Of a stretch of DNA of 64,000 nucleotides, positions 9,992 through 18,201 are shown piece by piece; position 1 is the first letter of the stretch, and each line of letters begins with the position of its first letter. Made by a program: the position numbers and the translations under genes. The notes under the pieces were generated by a model. The model was given only the letters and a program-made list of their open reading frames with translations, did not search any database and was not told where the DNA came from. Source of the DNA: an uncultured Treponema sp. GTDB taxonomy: Bacteria > Spirochaetota > Spirochaetia > Treponematales > Treponemataceae. The stretch lies in assembly GCA_946186185.1 (NCBI GenBank), contig CAMHMJ010000003.1:1-64000 (forward strand). Reading direction: 5' to 3'.

Positions 9992-10460
9992 TCGGGTTTT
10001 AATTTCCATGGAAGACGGCCTTGAGCCTGTGGAATGGCTTAGTAAGGCGGAAGCGTTTATTTATAAGATTATGGAACGCCTTGAACTTGACGGGGAAGAG
10101 GTTTCTGTTCTGTTTTGTACCGATGCATTCATTCAGAATTTGAACAGGGAATACCGGAAAATTGATGCTCCAACGGATGTTCTTTCTTTTGAAAATGGTG
10201 AAGAATACGAGGACGATGAGGGCAAGTGGCTCAGTGCCGGGGATATTGTTTTAAGCCTTGAAACTCTTCCGAAAAATGCTCAGTATTTTGAAGTAAACGA
10301 GGATACGGAGCTGAAGCGACTTTTGATTCACGGACTTCTTCACATAAACGGTTATGATCATGGAGAGGAGCATATTGAAAAGGGCGTAAAGCCGGAATGC
10401 GAGATGCTGGTTCTTCAGGAAACGATACTTGAAGAAGTTTCTGAATTGAAGATTATGTAA
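9984..10460 (+). CDS. ybeY: Endoribonuclease YbeY (rRNA maturation)
   Basis: YbeY is a small zinc-dependent RNase needed for 16S rRNA 3' maturation and ribosome quality control. The signature HGLLHINGYDHGEEH, with three metal-binding His residues, lies at about residues 115-130. APTDVLSF near residue 68 is also typical. At 158 aa the length is normal. It overlaps the HD-protein gene by 8 bp and is followed after 33 bp by the CorC-type gene. Confidence 0.95.
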   Translation: MANRVLISMEDGLEPVEWLSKAEAFIYKIMERLELDGEEVSVLFCTDAFIQNLNREYRKIDAPTDVLSFENGEEYEDDEGKWLSAGDIVLSLETLPKNAQYFEVNEDTELKRLLIHGLLHINGYDHGEEHIEKGVKPECEMLVLQETILEEVSELKIM

Positions 10461-10493
10461 AAATTGTGAAAATGGTAAAAATAGGGGAATAGA

Positions 10494-11309
10494 ATGTTTT
10501 TTCATCATAAAAAGGTAAAGTCTAATCATGGTTCTGAAGAGCTTACGGCCGAGCAGCAGGAAATAATTGCGGAAGAAAAGAAGGACATGATTCAGGGAAT
10601 CGAGGATTTGAGCGAAACCGCCGTAAAGGAGGTTATGGTTCCTAGAATTGACGTTGATTTTATTTCTGTGGACGTGACCCGTGAGGAACTCTTTGAGAAA
10701 ATATTAGAAAGCGGACATTCCCGATTTCCCGTTTATTCAGAATCTATTGATAATGTAATCGGTGTTCTGTATGTAAAGGATTTGATATATTCGATTTCGA
10801 AGAACGAGAACTTTTCTCTTGAAAAAATTATCCGAAAAGCGTTCTTTGTGCCGGAATCCAAGCGGATTGATACGCTTTTGCGTGAGTTTAAGAGACGCCA
10901 CCTTCATATTGCCATTGCCATTGACGAATACGGCGGAATAGCCGGAATTATCACTATGGAAGATATTATTGAAGAGATTGTTGGCGATATTCAGGACGAA
11001 TTTGATAATGAACGAGAAGATATAATCAGTGTCGGAAAGGACATGTGGCTTTGCGATGCCCGGGTAGACCTTGATGATTTAAATGAAATCCTGGAAGCTG
11101 ATTTTCCTGCAGAGGATTTTGATTCCCTGGGAGGTTTCACTTTTGACCTCTTTGGAAAAATCCCTGTTAAATACGAAAAAGCATCCTGGAACGGCTGGGA
11201 TTTTATCATTCAGGATATGGAAGGTCACCGCATAAATCTGATAAAGCTTGTAAAACTTTCCTCAGAAAAAGGAACGGATGATGATAAAGAAAAATCTGAT
11301 TCAGAATAA
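10494..11309 (+). CDS. CBS-pair CorC/HlyC-family protein (YbeX-like)
   Basis: This is a cytoplasmic CBS-domain protein of 271 aa lacking the DUF21 membrane domain, as in CorC/YbeX. Two CBS motifs span about residues 45-170. The first contains VMVPRIDVDFISVD and GHSRFPVYSES; the second contains IDEYGGIAGIITMEDIIEE. A C-terminal CorC_HlyC domain with DFPAEDFDSLGGF follows at about 185-262. The family is tied to magnesium/cobalt export and ribosome homeostasis. Spirochaete members are often called TlyC, a hemolysin label I would not rely on. The next gene starts inside its 3' end, with a 32-bp overlap. Confidence 0.9.
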   Translation: MFFHHKKVKSNHGSEELTAEQQEIIAEEKKDMIQGIEDLSETAVKEVMVPRIDVDFISVDVTREELFEKILESGHSRFPVYSESIDNVIGVLYVKDLIYSISKNENFSLEKIIRKAFFVPESKRIDTLLREFKRRHLHIAIAIDEYGGIAGIITMEDIIEEIVGDIQDEFDNEREDIISVGKDMWLCDARVDLDDLNEILEADFPAEDFDSLGGFTFDLFGKIPVKYEKASWNGWDFIIQDMEGHRINLIKLVKLSSEKGTDDDKEKSDSE

Positions 11310-13539
11310 ACTATCCTCCAAGAGTGCTTTTGCTTTCAGGCTGACTGTCTGTCTGTGTTTTTTTGCTTTTCTGCCCTTGAGCGGGTTTTGTGCGGAAAAA
11401 ACACCGGTTTCTTCCTATGAGGAAGGCGTTGGGTTTATGAAGGACGAGGAATGGTACAAGGCGGGGGAATGCTTCCTTCAGGCCGTAAAAGAGAATCCTT
11501 CCTACGCTGAGGCCTGGTATTCCCTTTCCCAGTGCTCCTATATGCTGGGAGAGTTTGATCTGGTTCTGGTTCAGCTGGAGGAGGCGGAAAAATATCTGAA
11601 GGATGACAGCCGTCTTGAGAATCTTAAGGGGATGACCCTGATTGCACTGGAGGATTTTTCCGGTGCCCGTGAAATTTTTGAAAAAATCCTTAAAAAATAT
11701 CCTAATAATGTGGAAGCCCGTTTTGGCCTTGCAGAGCTTGATCTGTTTGACGGCCGTTTTTCCGGGGCGGAAGCGGAATATAATGAAGCCCTGAAACGTC
11801 AGGGAAAAAACAGAAAGGCTCTTTTAAGTCTTGCCCTGGTTTCTGCCAGAATGGGAAAATACGAGAATGCACGGCATTTTATGGAATCTGCCCTGACCTA
11901 TTATTCCGGAGAGGCAGAGGTTCATTATCTTGCAGCGATTATTTACGCAATGCAGGGTGAGGTAAAAAGTGCTGAAAGACATTGCCGCGTAAGTGTCAGT
12001 ATAAATGGAAATTATGACAGGGCCTACGAGCTTTTAGCAAAGTGTCTCTACGAACAGAAAAAATATGATGAGGTCATTTCAATCTGTGATTTTAGAATTT
12101 CCAGGGACAGAAGCCATAATTCTGCCTGGTATCTGAAGGGTCAGGCCCTTTATCAGAGCGGAAGGGAAGAAGAAGCCCTTCAGGTCTGGGCTGCTGCCCT
12201 TCGAATTACCCCTGATGATGAAATTATGCGTGCGTCCCTTGAGATTGCAGTAAATGATTTTGTTCCCCTGGAGGATTCCCGCCGCACTGAATGGGCTAAC
12301 TACCATGTTAATTGCGCAAAAGAGGCTGCTTCCAGGTTTGATAAAGCAGCTGCTTCCTGGGAATATCAGAGGGCATTAAAAATCCAGCCTTCCAATGAGG
12401 AAGCCCGCTTAAAGTATGCCGAGCTGCTTTGCTTAAGCGGATTGAATGAGCTTTACCTGGACCAGCTTTTGTTCGTAAAAGAAAACAGAAAACTTTCTGA
12501 AGAAGCTGCTTCCAATTCTGCGGCTTCGGATGTTTCGGGTTCCGGAAAAGCTCAGCCGTCTTCGAACGCTTCATCTTCCGGGGCAGCGGCTTCAAATGGA
12601 ACTTCAGACGGCACAAAAAAGAGCCTTAAAGAAGTTATGATGGACGACACCATCGAGGCTTACAGCGATATTCTTCAGGATTCTCTTGCAAAAAAGTGGA
12701 AGGTGGAGCCTTTTTATCTTGATAAAACCAGATGGCATATCGGACTTTATTATGTAAAAAGCAGCATGCATCTGTATCACGCTGAAGGAAACAGAACGGC
12801 AGCTCTTTTTGCAAAGGATGTCTTTACGGCTCTTTCTCAGGCATCTGTGGACACAGCGGTGCTGGAAGTTTCTTCCTTTGCGGAAGCCTATCAGCATGCC
12901 CGAAAAAATGGAATCGATTATTTTGTGATGCTTAATCAGGACGAGGGAAGCCGGGATATTTCTCTTGAGTATTCCTTCTATTCTGGACGCACCGGCTATC
13001 TTCTTTCGGAGAATACGATTTATGGAACCGGAAATATGCGCCACGCAACGGTTTTCCGCCGTTTCCGTTCTGAGATTATGGGGCATCTTCCGATTACGGG
13101 AAAGATTATTGCCCGGGAAGGAAAGACTCTTTTGTGTGATCTGGGGCTTACGGAAAATATCCGGGAGGGAGCCGTATTTGATGTTGTCCGAAAGGGAATG
13201 ATCCGGCCTTCGGGTACGGCTTTTGGCGTTGAATATAAGGAAAACGACATATTTGGTACTTTTACGGTAACAACCTGCTCCGAAGAAATTTCAGAAGGTC
13301 TTCTGGAATACAAGGGCTTTTACGACCGGGTGAATATTGGCGATGTTCTGGTGCTTATAAGCCTGCCGCCTTCTCCGGAAGCACAGGCCTCCGGAACTTC
13401 AGATATTCCGGTTATGGAGACGGCTCCCGGCGGAAACTCAAACGGTGAAAGTATCACTAAAAAAGCGGGACTCACTGCGGAAGATTTAGGAATCCGCAGA
13501 ACTCCATCTTTCATGGACATAATCAGAAGCATTTATTAG
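11278..13539 (+). CDS. Exported TPR-repeat protein with FlgT-like C-terminal region
   Basis: I do not recognise an exact family. The 753-aa protein has a signal peptide ending near SGFCAEK. A long TPR array runs from about residue 45 to 400, with repeated AEAWYSLSQC-type and AWYLKGQALYQSGREEEAL helices. A Ser/Ala/Gly-rich linker covers about 404-447. The C-terminal half contains a segment resembling the alpha/beta fold seen in CsgG/FlgT-like proteins (FVMLNQDEGSRDISLEY). A small beta domain (GKIIAREGKTLLCDLGL) recalls FlgT; this comparison is tentative. It overlaps corC by 32 bp, so it belongs to the ybeZYX operon. Tandem ATGs at 11278 and 11281 both work as starts. Confidence 0.75.
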   Translation: MMIKKNLIQNKLSSKSAFAFRLTVCLCFFAFLPLSGFCAEKTPVSSYEEGVGFMKDEEWYKAGECFLQAVKENPSYAEAWYSLSQCSYMLGEFDLVLVQLEEAEKYLKDDSRLENLKGMTLIALEDFSGAREIFEKILKKYPNNVEARFGLAELDLFDGRFSGAEAEYNEALKRQGKNRKALLSLALVSARMGKYENARHFMESALTYYSGEAEVHYLAAIIYAMQGEVKSAERHCRVSVSINGNYDRAYELLAKCLYEQKKYDEVISICDFRISRDRSHNSAWYLKGQALYQSGREEEALQVWAAALRITPDDEIMRASLEIAVNDFVPLEDSRRTEWANYHVNCAKEAASRFDKAAASWEYQRALKIQPSNEEARLKYAELLCLSGLNELYLDQLLFVKENRKLSEEAASNSAASDVSGSGKAQPSSNASSSGAAASNGTSDGTKKSLKEVMMDDTIEAYSDILQDSLAKKWKVEPFYLDKTRWHIGLYYVKSSMHLYHAEGNRTAALFAKDVFTALSQASVDTAVLEVSSFAEAYQHARKNGIDYFVMLNQDEGSRDISLEYSFYSGRTGYLLSENTIYGTGNMRHATVFRRFRSEIMGHLPITGKIIAREGKTLLCDLGLTENIREGAVFDVVRKGMIRPSGTAFGVEYKENDIFGTFTVTTCSEEISEGLLEYKGFYDRVNIGDVLVLISLPPSPEAQASGTSDIPVMETAPGGNSNGESITKKAGLTAEDLGIRRTPSFMDIIRSIY

Positions 13540-13568
13540 GTTGAATATCGAGTTTTATAAATTTTCTC

Positions 13569-14477
13569 CTAATCTGTCTCTGCAGGGAGTTCGTACATAT
13601 CCAGAGAGGAATCGATCCATTTTTTTGCAAGGGGCGGGTATTCGTCGTAGATTGAGAGGAAGGTCTGGCAGGCTTCCCTGTAATTCTTTGTAAAATAGTA
13701 GGATTCACCCAGATAAAACTTTGCCCTGGTTGTAACCGCCTTGGTTCTGTTTGTTGCGATGAGTTTTTCCAGCTGGTTGATTGTCTGTCCGTACTGTTTC
13801 TGAATAAAATATTTTCGTAAAACTTCAAAAAGAAGAAAGTCGTCACCGCTGTCCGGGCTGATTAAGTCCTCTTCGAATACATATGGTTCGGTAATGAGGT
13901 TCTTTTTTACGTCTGACTGCATAGCAAGCTCCCGGGCAATGGAGAGGGCCTGGTCGCTCATCTTTAACGGAGTTCTGTTTCTGCTTTCAAGAAGATCCAG
14001 ATAAGGAAGCGGCATGTCTCTGAGGCTTTCAACGGAATAATTCTTCTCTTTTCCTGAAAGGGTTGCTTCTGTTTCTGCTTTCTTTTCCGGAAGCTTTAAG
14101 TGTACGCCGTTTACGGTGGAGTTTATGGACGGAAGAATGATGTCAAATTCTCTGCCGGAAGTTTCGCAGGTTACGGAATAGTAATAATCCCTGTAGTCGG
14201 CAACATTATCCACAAAGCTCGAAAGATTTGAAGAAAGGGTTGCAACCGGTTCCGTGTCGGAAATGTCGTAGAAGGAGCCCACTGGCTTCAGGGTTCTGTA
14301 TACAAAAAGACGGGTTACGGGGCTTTCGGTGTCTTTAGGAAGAATCCAGGTTACATTTATTCTGGTTCCTGAGCCGGTAACCGCCTGAATGTCTTTTACG
14401 ATTGGACGCTCCTTTGAAAAGGCTCTGTTTGCTGCGAGCAGAATGACAAGTCCAATAAATAATCCCGATTTCTTCAT
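13569..14477 (-). CDS. Exported hypothetical protein with Fn3-like and TPR-like parts
   Basis: Unrecognised 302-aa protein. It has a cleavable signal peptide (LFIGLVILLAANRAFSK). An N-terminal region (about 27-115) looks like one fibronectin-III fold, with RINVTWILPKD and YYYSVTC. A C-terminal segment (about 215-298) has TPR-like helices (AKFYLGESYYFTKNYREACQ). It is convergent with the preceding TPR gene, 29 bp apart. A promoter-like pair lies just upstream on the minus strand. It probably acts in the periplasm as a binding or scaffold protein. Confidence 0.75.
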   Translation of the reverse strand: MKKSGLFIGLVILLAANRAFSKERPIVKDIQAVTGSGTRINVTWILPKDTESPVTRLFVYRTLKPVGSFYDISDTEPVATLSSNLSSFVDNVADYRDYYYSVTCETSGREFDIILPSINSTVNGVHLKLPEKKAETEATLSGKEKNYSVESLRDMPLPYLDLLESRNRTPLKMSDQALSIARELAMQSDVKKNLITEPYVFEEDLISPDSGDDFLLFEVLRKYFIQKQYGQTINQLEKLIATNRTKAVTTRAKFYLGESYYFTKNYREACQTFLSIYDEYPPLAKKWIDSSLDMYELPAETD

Positions 14478-14485
14478 AATACTTC

Positions 14486-14514
14486 ATTTTAATGGCATAT
14501 TGGTAAAAAAACAA
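14486..14514 (-). promoter_or_regulatory. Promoter for the Fn3/TPR protein gene
   Basis: On the minus strand TTGTTT (14514-14509) and TAAAAT (14491-14486) are 17 bp apart. The -10 ends 8 bp before the ATG at 14477, again with almost no room for a leader. Confidence 0.45.
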
Positions 14515-14581
14515 TAGCGGAACTGAGAGGGGCGAAACATAGCCCGTCAATAATTCGGTTCCTTCTGCAGAATAAACTCTC

Positions 14582-14610
14582 TTGTCTAAACCTTCGGTTT
14601 TTCTTATTAT
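14582..14610 (+). promoter_or_regulatory. Promoter for azlC
   Basis: TTGTCT at 14582-14587 and TATTAT at 14605-14610 are 17 bp apart. Only 8 bp separate the -10 from the ATG at 14619. Confidence 0.5.
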
Positions 14611-14618
14611 TCTATTCT

Positions 14619-15398
14619 ATGAAATCAAATTCGTTTGTTGAGGGGCTCCGGGATGGATTTCCAATCGGGCTTGGATATTTTGCCGTTGCTTTTTCTCTGG
14701 GGATTGTTGCAAAAAATGCTTCCCTTACGCCTCTTCAGGGGTTTATTGCCAGTTTTTTTAATGTTGCTTCCGCTGGTGAGTATGCCCTTTTTACTTCGAT
14801 TCAGAATGGGGCGACTTATGCAGAAATCGCCCTTATTACGCTGGTGGTAAATGCAAGGTACATGCTTATGAGCTGTGCCATTGCTCAGAAATATGATTCA
14901 AAAACTCCGTTTTTCAGCCGTTTTCTGGTAGGCTTCGGAATAACTGATGAAATTTTTGCCATCACTGTAGGACGACATGGTGCTGTTGAGCCGGTATATA
15001 ATTACGGCGCAATTCTTGCAGCAGTTCCTCTCTGGAGTCTCGGGACAAGTCTTGGAATTCTGGCGGGAAATATACTTCCCCTCAGGGTTGTAAGCGCCCT
15101 TTCTGTTGCCCTTTACGGCATGTTTATTGCCATAATTATTCCTCCTTCAAAAAAGGACAGGATGATTCTTATTATGGTTCTTGTAAGCTTTGCCCTGAGT
15201 TTTGCCTGTTCAAAGCTTCCTTTTGTCCGCAATATTTCCGGCGGAACCAGGACAATTATTCTTACGGTTTTAATTTCCGGAATTGCGGCGCTGATAAAAC
15301 CTGTAAAGGAGCCTCTGCCTTCTTCTGAGGCAGCGGATGCAGGCGGAGAAGCTGGCGTACCTGATAAAAATACGGCGGAGGAAAAAAATGACCTTTAG
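14619..15398 (+). CDS. azlC: AzlC-family branched-chain amino acid exporter, large subunit
   Basis: AzlC with AzlD forms an inner-membrane exporter of branched-chain amino acids. This 259-aa protein has the family N-terminus FVEGLRDGFPIGLGYFAVAFSLG and several hydrophobic helices to about residue 225. A short Ala/Glu/Gly-rich tail follows. The length is normal for the family. azlD starts inside its last codons, with an 11-bp overlap, as is usual for this pair. The promoter sits directly upstream with little or no leader. Confidence 0.9.
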   Translation: MKSNSFVEGLRDGFPIGLGYFAVAFSLGIVAKNASLTPLQGFIASFFNVASAGEYALFTSIQNGATYAEIALITLVVNARYMLMSCAIAQKYDSKTPFFSRFLVGFGITDEIFAITVGRHGAVEPVYNYGAILAAVPLWSLGTSLGILAGNILPLRVVSALSVALYGMFIAIIIPPSKKDRMILIMVLVSFALSFACSKLPFVRNISGGTRTIILTVLISGIAALIKPVKEPLPSSEAADAGGEAGVPDKNTAEEKNDL

Positions 15399-15699
15399 AA
15401 TCTATGCTTCAATTTTTACAGCTTTTTTTGTTTCTTATATGATTAGGGTTCTTCCTCTGACCCTGATCCGTAAGCCCATTAAAAACGTTTTTCTGCGCTC
15501 CTTTCTGTATTATGTTCCGTACGTTACTCTGTCTGTAATGACATTCCCGGCAATAGTCGAAGCAACCCAGAGTATGTATTCCGGTATCCTTGCCCTTGTA
15601 ATCGGAATTGTGATTTCCTGGCTGGGCCTGGGGCTTTTCCCGGTAGCCTGCATAAGCTGCGCTGTTGTATTTATTTCAGAGCTGTTTCTGGTGGGGTAG
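15388..15699 (+). CDS. azlD: AzlD-family branched-chain amino acid transporter subunit
   Basis: A small membrane protein of 103 aa, partner of AzlC. Three to four hydrophobic helices are visible, with the family-typical N-terminal RVLPLTLIRKPIKN stretch. I chose the ATG at 15388 because a good ribosome-binding sequence (GGCGGAGGAAA) precedes it and MTFRIYASIF gives the expected N-terminus. The longer frame starting at 15337 lies within azlC. An ABC ATPase gene follows after 3 bp. Confidence 0.88.
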   Translation: MTFRIYASIFTAFFVSYMIRVLPLTLIRKPIKNVFLRSFLYYVPYVTLSVMTFPAIVEATQSMYSGILALVIGIVISWLGLGLFPVACISCAVVFISELFLVG

Positions 15700-15702
15700 A
15701 AA

Positions 15703-16671
15703 ATGACTGATAATATTCTTGAAATCAAAAATCTTTCCAAGGAATTTGCACTTGAGGCGGGCTTTTTTTCCAGAAATAAGAATACAGTTTATGCTGTGAA
15801 TGATGTGAGTTTTTCGGTTGCCCGGGGAACGACATACGGAATCCTGGGAGAGTCCGGCTGCGGAAAAACTACCACAGCCCGTCTTGCAATCGGAATGTAT
15901 AATAAAACCAGCGGAAGTGTTCTGTTTTATCCGAAGCCGGGGAGTGAAGGTCTTGAAGTTCACAGCCTTAAGGGAAAGGAAAAGAGAAATTACCGGGAAC
16001 AGGTAAAATATGTATTTCAGGATCCGGCAAAAAGCCTGAATCCCCGTCTTACGGTGCTGGAAGTTTTAACGAATGCCCTGCGTTATTCTTCAAAGTGGCA
16101 GGGTAAAAAAGAAGCCTTTGCTCTTGCTTCAGAAATTATGAAGGAAGTTGGACTTTCCGAGGAAGACCTTTTTCGCCGCCCCGCAGAATTTTCCGGCGGT
16201 CAGCGCCAGCGAATTTCAATTGCCCGTGCCCTGATCATGAATCCAAGACTTCTGATCTGCGACGAGGTTGTTTCGGCTCTGGATGTTTCCATTCAGGGGC
16301 AGGTAATAAATCTTTTAACCTCCCTGAAAGAAGAAAGAAATTTAAGCTATATCTTTATTACCCACGATTTACGGGTCGCTTCCTATTTCTGTGACAGAAT
16401 CGGTGTAATGTACCGGGGAATGCTGGTTGAAGAAGGAGACGCGAAAACCTTGTACAGGGACGCTCTTCATCCTTACACAAAGCTTTTGTTTGAAGGAACC
16501 ACAGTTTCAAAAAAGGAATCCGGGCTTGAAGTAAAGACCGTTCTTGAAAAAGAAGCCGGCTGTCCCTTCTATCACCGGTGCCCAATGCGCAAGGCAGAAT
16601 GTGAGCATTCTGTTCCGGATTTCAAAGAAGTTTCAGAAGGTCACAAAGTCCGCTGCAGCCTGATTGAGTAG
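15703..16671 (+). CDS. Oligopeptide/dipeptide ABC transporter ATPase, OppF/DppF type
   Basis: This is the ATP-hydrolysing subunit of a peptide-type ABC importer, 322 aa. Walker A is GESGCGKTT near residue 50. The Q-loop region is YVFQDPAKSLNPR, the signature is FSGGQRQR, Walker B is LLICDEVVSALD, and the H-loop is ITHDLR. The C-terminal Oligo_HPY extension includes CPFYHRCPMRKAEC, typical of OppD/OppF. It sits 3 bp after azlD with no permease or OppD partner nearby, so its membrane partners must be elsewhere. Alternatively it is an orphan ATPase co-regulated with amino acid export. Confidence 0.88.
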   Translation: MTDNILEIKNLSKEFALEAGFFSRNKNTVYAVNDVSFSVARGTTYGILGESGCGKTTTARLAIGMYNKTSGSVLFYPKPGSEGLEVHSLKGKEKRNYREQVKYVFQDPAKSLNPRLTVLEVLTNALRYSSKWQGKKEAFALASEIMKEVGLSEEDLFRRPAEFSGGQRQRISIARALIMNPRLLICDEVVSALDVSIQGQVINLLTSLKEERNLSYIFITHDLRVASYFCDRIGVMYRGMLVEEGDAKTLYRDALHPYTKLLFEGTTVSKKESGLEVKTVLEKEAGCPFYHRCPMRKAECEHSVPDFKEVSEGHKVRCSLIE

Positions 16672-16690
16672 AAAGCAGAATGAATGGCGA

Positions 16691-16742
16691 GTTTGCGAAT
16701 ATAATTAAAAATTGGCGAGACGTGACCGGAAGCCAATTTTTT
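16691..16742. repeat. Short copy of a palindromic repeat, probably also a terminator
   Basis: AAAAATTGGC (16707-16716) pairs with GCCAATTTTT (16732-16741) around a 15-base loop that includes GACGTGACCGG. The T-run makes it a plausible terminator for the ATPase gene. Both the arms and the preceding GTTTGCGAATATAAT also occur at 30960-31127, where the interior is much longer. Confidence 0.6.
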
Positions 16743-16811
16743 AAATTTCATTAGTAAAACTTGACATTCATTTTACAAACTTAAACTCTACTAAATTTCT
16801 TTAGTAAAACT
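16743..16811 (+). promoter_or_regulatory. Two 19-bp direct repeats, possible operator pair
   Basis: AAATTTCATTAGTAAAACT at 16743-16761 and AAATTTCTTTAGTAAAACT at 16793-16811 match at 18 of 19 positions and are exactly 50 bp apart. Each contains the mini-palindrome TTAGTAA. They lie upstream of the -35 box of the oxidoreductase operon, so a regulator binding both and looping DNA is possible. Confidence 0.4.
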
Positions 16812-16833
16812 GCATTTTTTGTCCTCTTCAATA

Positions 16834-16862
16834 TTGAATTAAAGGCGTCTGTTCTATATACT
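16834..16862 (+). promoter_or_regulatory. Promoter of the 2-oxoacid:ferredoxin oxidoreductase operon
   Basis: TTGAAT at 16834-16839 and TATACT at 16857-16862 are 17 bp apart. A leader of about 60 bp ends in the ribosome-binding sequence AAGGTGGAG before the ATG at 16931. Confidence 0.7.
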
Positions 16863-16930
16863 ACTCAGTACTAGTTAAATCGGGGAAGCCCGAAATATTC
16901 TCTGCGGTAAAATCCGCAAGGTGGAGTCTA

Positions 16931-17143
16931 ATGGCAAAGGGAAGACCTTTAATCAATGTTGAGCGGTGCAAGGGCTGCGGTCTTTGTATTCGCGTCTGTC
17001 CTAAAAAAATCTTAGGAATGTCAAAAGAAACCAATGGTCAGGGTGTTTCTTACCCTGTTTGTAGTGATGAGGCGCTTTGTATCGCCTGCTGTTTTTGTGC
17101 AACCATGTGTCCGGACAGCGTAATTGAAATCGAGGCTGAATAA
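16931..17143 (+). CDS. 2-oxoacid:ferredoxin oxidoreductase, delta (ferredoxin-like) subunit
   Basis: A 70-aa protein carrying two [4Fe-4S] clusters, seen as CKGCGLCIRVCP and CIACCFCATMCP. It passes electrons from the thiamine-diphosphate site to free ferredoxin. It is the first gene of a four-gene operon (delta, alpha, beta, gamma). The gene order and sizes fit the VOR/KOR class (branched-chain 2-oxoacids or 2-oxoglutarate). Sequence inspection alone does not settle the substrate. The stop overlaps the next start by one base (TAATG). Confidence 0.9.
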   Translation: MAKGRPLINVERCKGCGLCIRVCPKKILGMSKETNGQGVSYPVCSDEALCIACCFCATMCPDSVIEIEAE

Positions 17144-18201
17144 TGGCAAACAAAGTATTAATGAAAGGAAATGAGGCTATCGCGGAGGCTGCAATCAGAG
17201 CCGGCTGCCGTTATTATTTTGCATACCCGATTACTCCTCAGAATGAAATTCCGGCTTATATGGCAAAACGACTTCCTGAAGTGAACGGAACCTTCCTTCA
17301 GGCTGAAAGCGAGCTTGCCGCAATCAATATGGTAATGGGTGCCAGTGCTGCCGGCGCCCGCTGTATGACCAGCTCTTCTTCTCCTGGAATTTCTTTGAAG
17401 CAGGAAGGATTTTCTTACATTTCCGGAGCTGAGCTTCCGGCTGTAGTTGTAAATATGATGCGCGGCGGTCCTGGACTTGGTAATATTTCCGGGGCTCAGG
17501 GGGACTATTTCCAGGCAACCCGTGGCGGCGGAAACGGTGACTATCACACAGTTGTAATCGCTCCGGGCACTGTTCAGGAAATGGCAGATTTAACCACAAA
17601 GGCATTTGAAATTGCTGACAAGTACCGTGTTCTCTGCATGATTTTAGGAGACGGTTACCTTGGACAGATGAGCGAGCCTTGTGTTCTTCCGGAATTCATC
17701 GAAAAGCTTCCTGCAAAACCATGGGCTTTGACCGGAAAAACTTCTGACAGAGCTCAGAATAAAATTTATTCCCTCAAATTAAGCGGACCTGACGGAGAAT
17801 TGAACGCACATACTAAAAAGCTTTTTGAAAACTATGCAAAGATTCAGGAAAATGAAACCCTGAGTGAAAGCTTTATGTGTGACGATGCCGACTTTGTTCT
17901 CTGCGGATACGGAACCTGTGCCCGTGTCTGCAAAAAGGCTGTAAAGGTATTGCGTGACCAGGGAATTAAGGCCGGTCTTTTCCGACCGATTACCCTGTGG
18001 CCGTTCCCGGAAAAGGAGCTTGAAAAGGCCTGTGCAAATGCAAAGCGCATTCTTACCGTTGAAATGTCCATGGGACAGATGGTTCAGGATATAAAACTGT
18101 ATTCAGGTCACAAGGTAAGTGACGTTGATTTTTATGGTGAGCCGGGCGGAGTAATTCCGTCTCTGGATGCTGTTGTAGAGAAGGTAAAAAGCTATGTCTA
18201 A
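17143..18201 (+). CDS. vorB: 2-oxoacid:ferredoxin oxidoreductase, alpha subunit (VorB-like)
   Basis: The alpha subunit contains the pyrimidine-binding half of the thiamine-diphosphate enzyme plus the transketolase C-terminal-like domain, 352 aa. Family features include YFAYPITPQNEIP near residue 25 and the conserved catalytic-region Glu in FLQAESELAAINM. GPGLGNISGAQGDY also fits the VorB/KorA group. It overlaps the beta gene by 8 bp. The complex oxidatively decarboxylates 2-oxoacids to acyl-CoA, reducing ferredoxin, or runs in reverse for amino acid synthesis. This fits an anaerobic fermenter. Confidence 0.88.
   Translation: MANKVLMKGNEAIAEAAIRAGCRYYFAYPITPQNEIPAYMAKRLPEVNGTFLQAESELAAINMVMGASAAGARCMTSSSSPGISLKQEGFSYISGAELPAVVVNMMRGGPGLGNISGAQGDYFQATRGGGNGDYHTVVIAPGTVQEMADLTTKAFEIADKYRVLCMILGDGYLGQMSEPCVLPEFIEKLPAKPWALTGKTSDRAQNKIYSLKLSGPDGELNAHTKKLFENYAKIQENETLSESFMCDDADFVLCGYGTCARVCKKAVKVLRDQGIKAGLFRPITLWPFPEKELEKACANAKRILTVEMSMGQMVQDIKLYSGHKVSDVDFYGEPGGVIPSLDAVVEKVKSYV

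Noticed and set aside
12308-13086. Two antisense open frames over the TPR gene
   Set aside because: They mirror the TPR coding sequence, have no ribosome-binding sites, and encode no recognisable protein.
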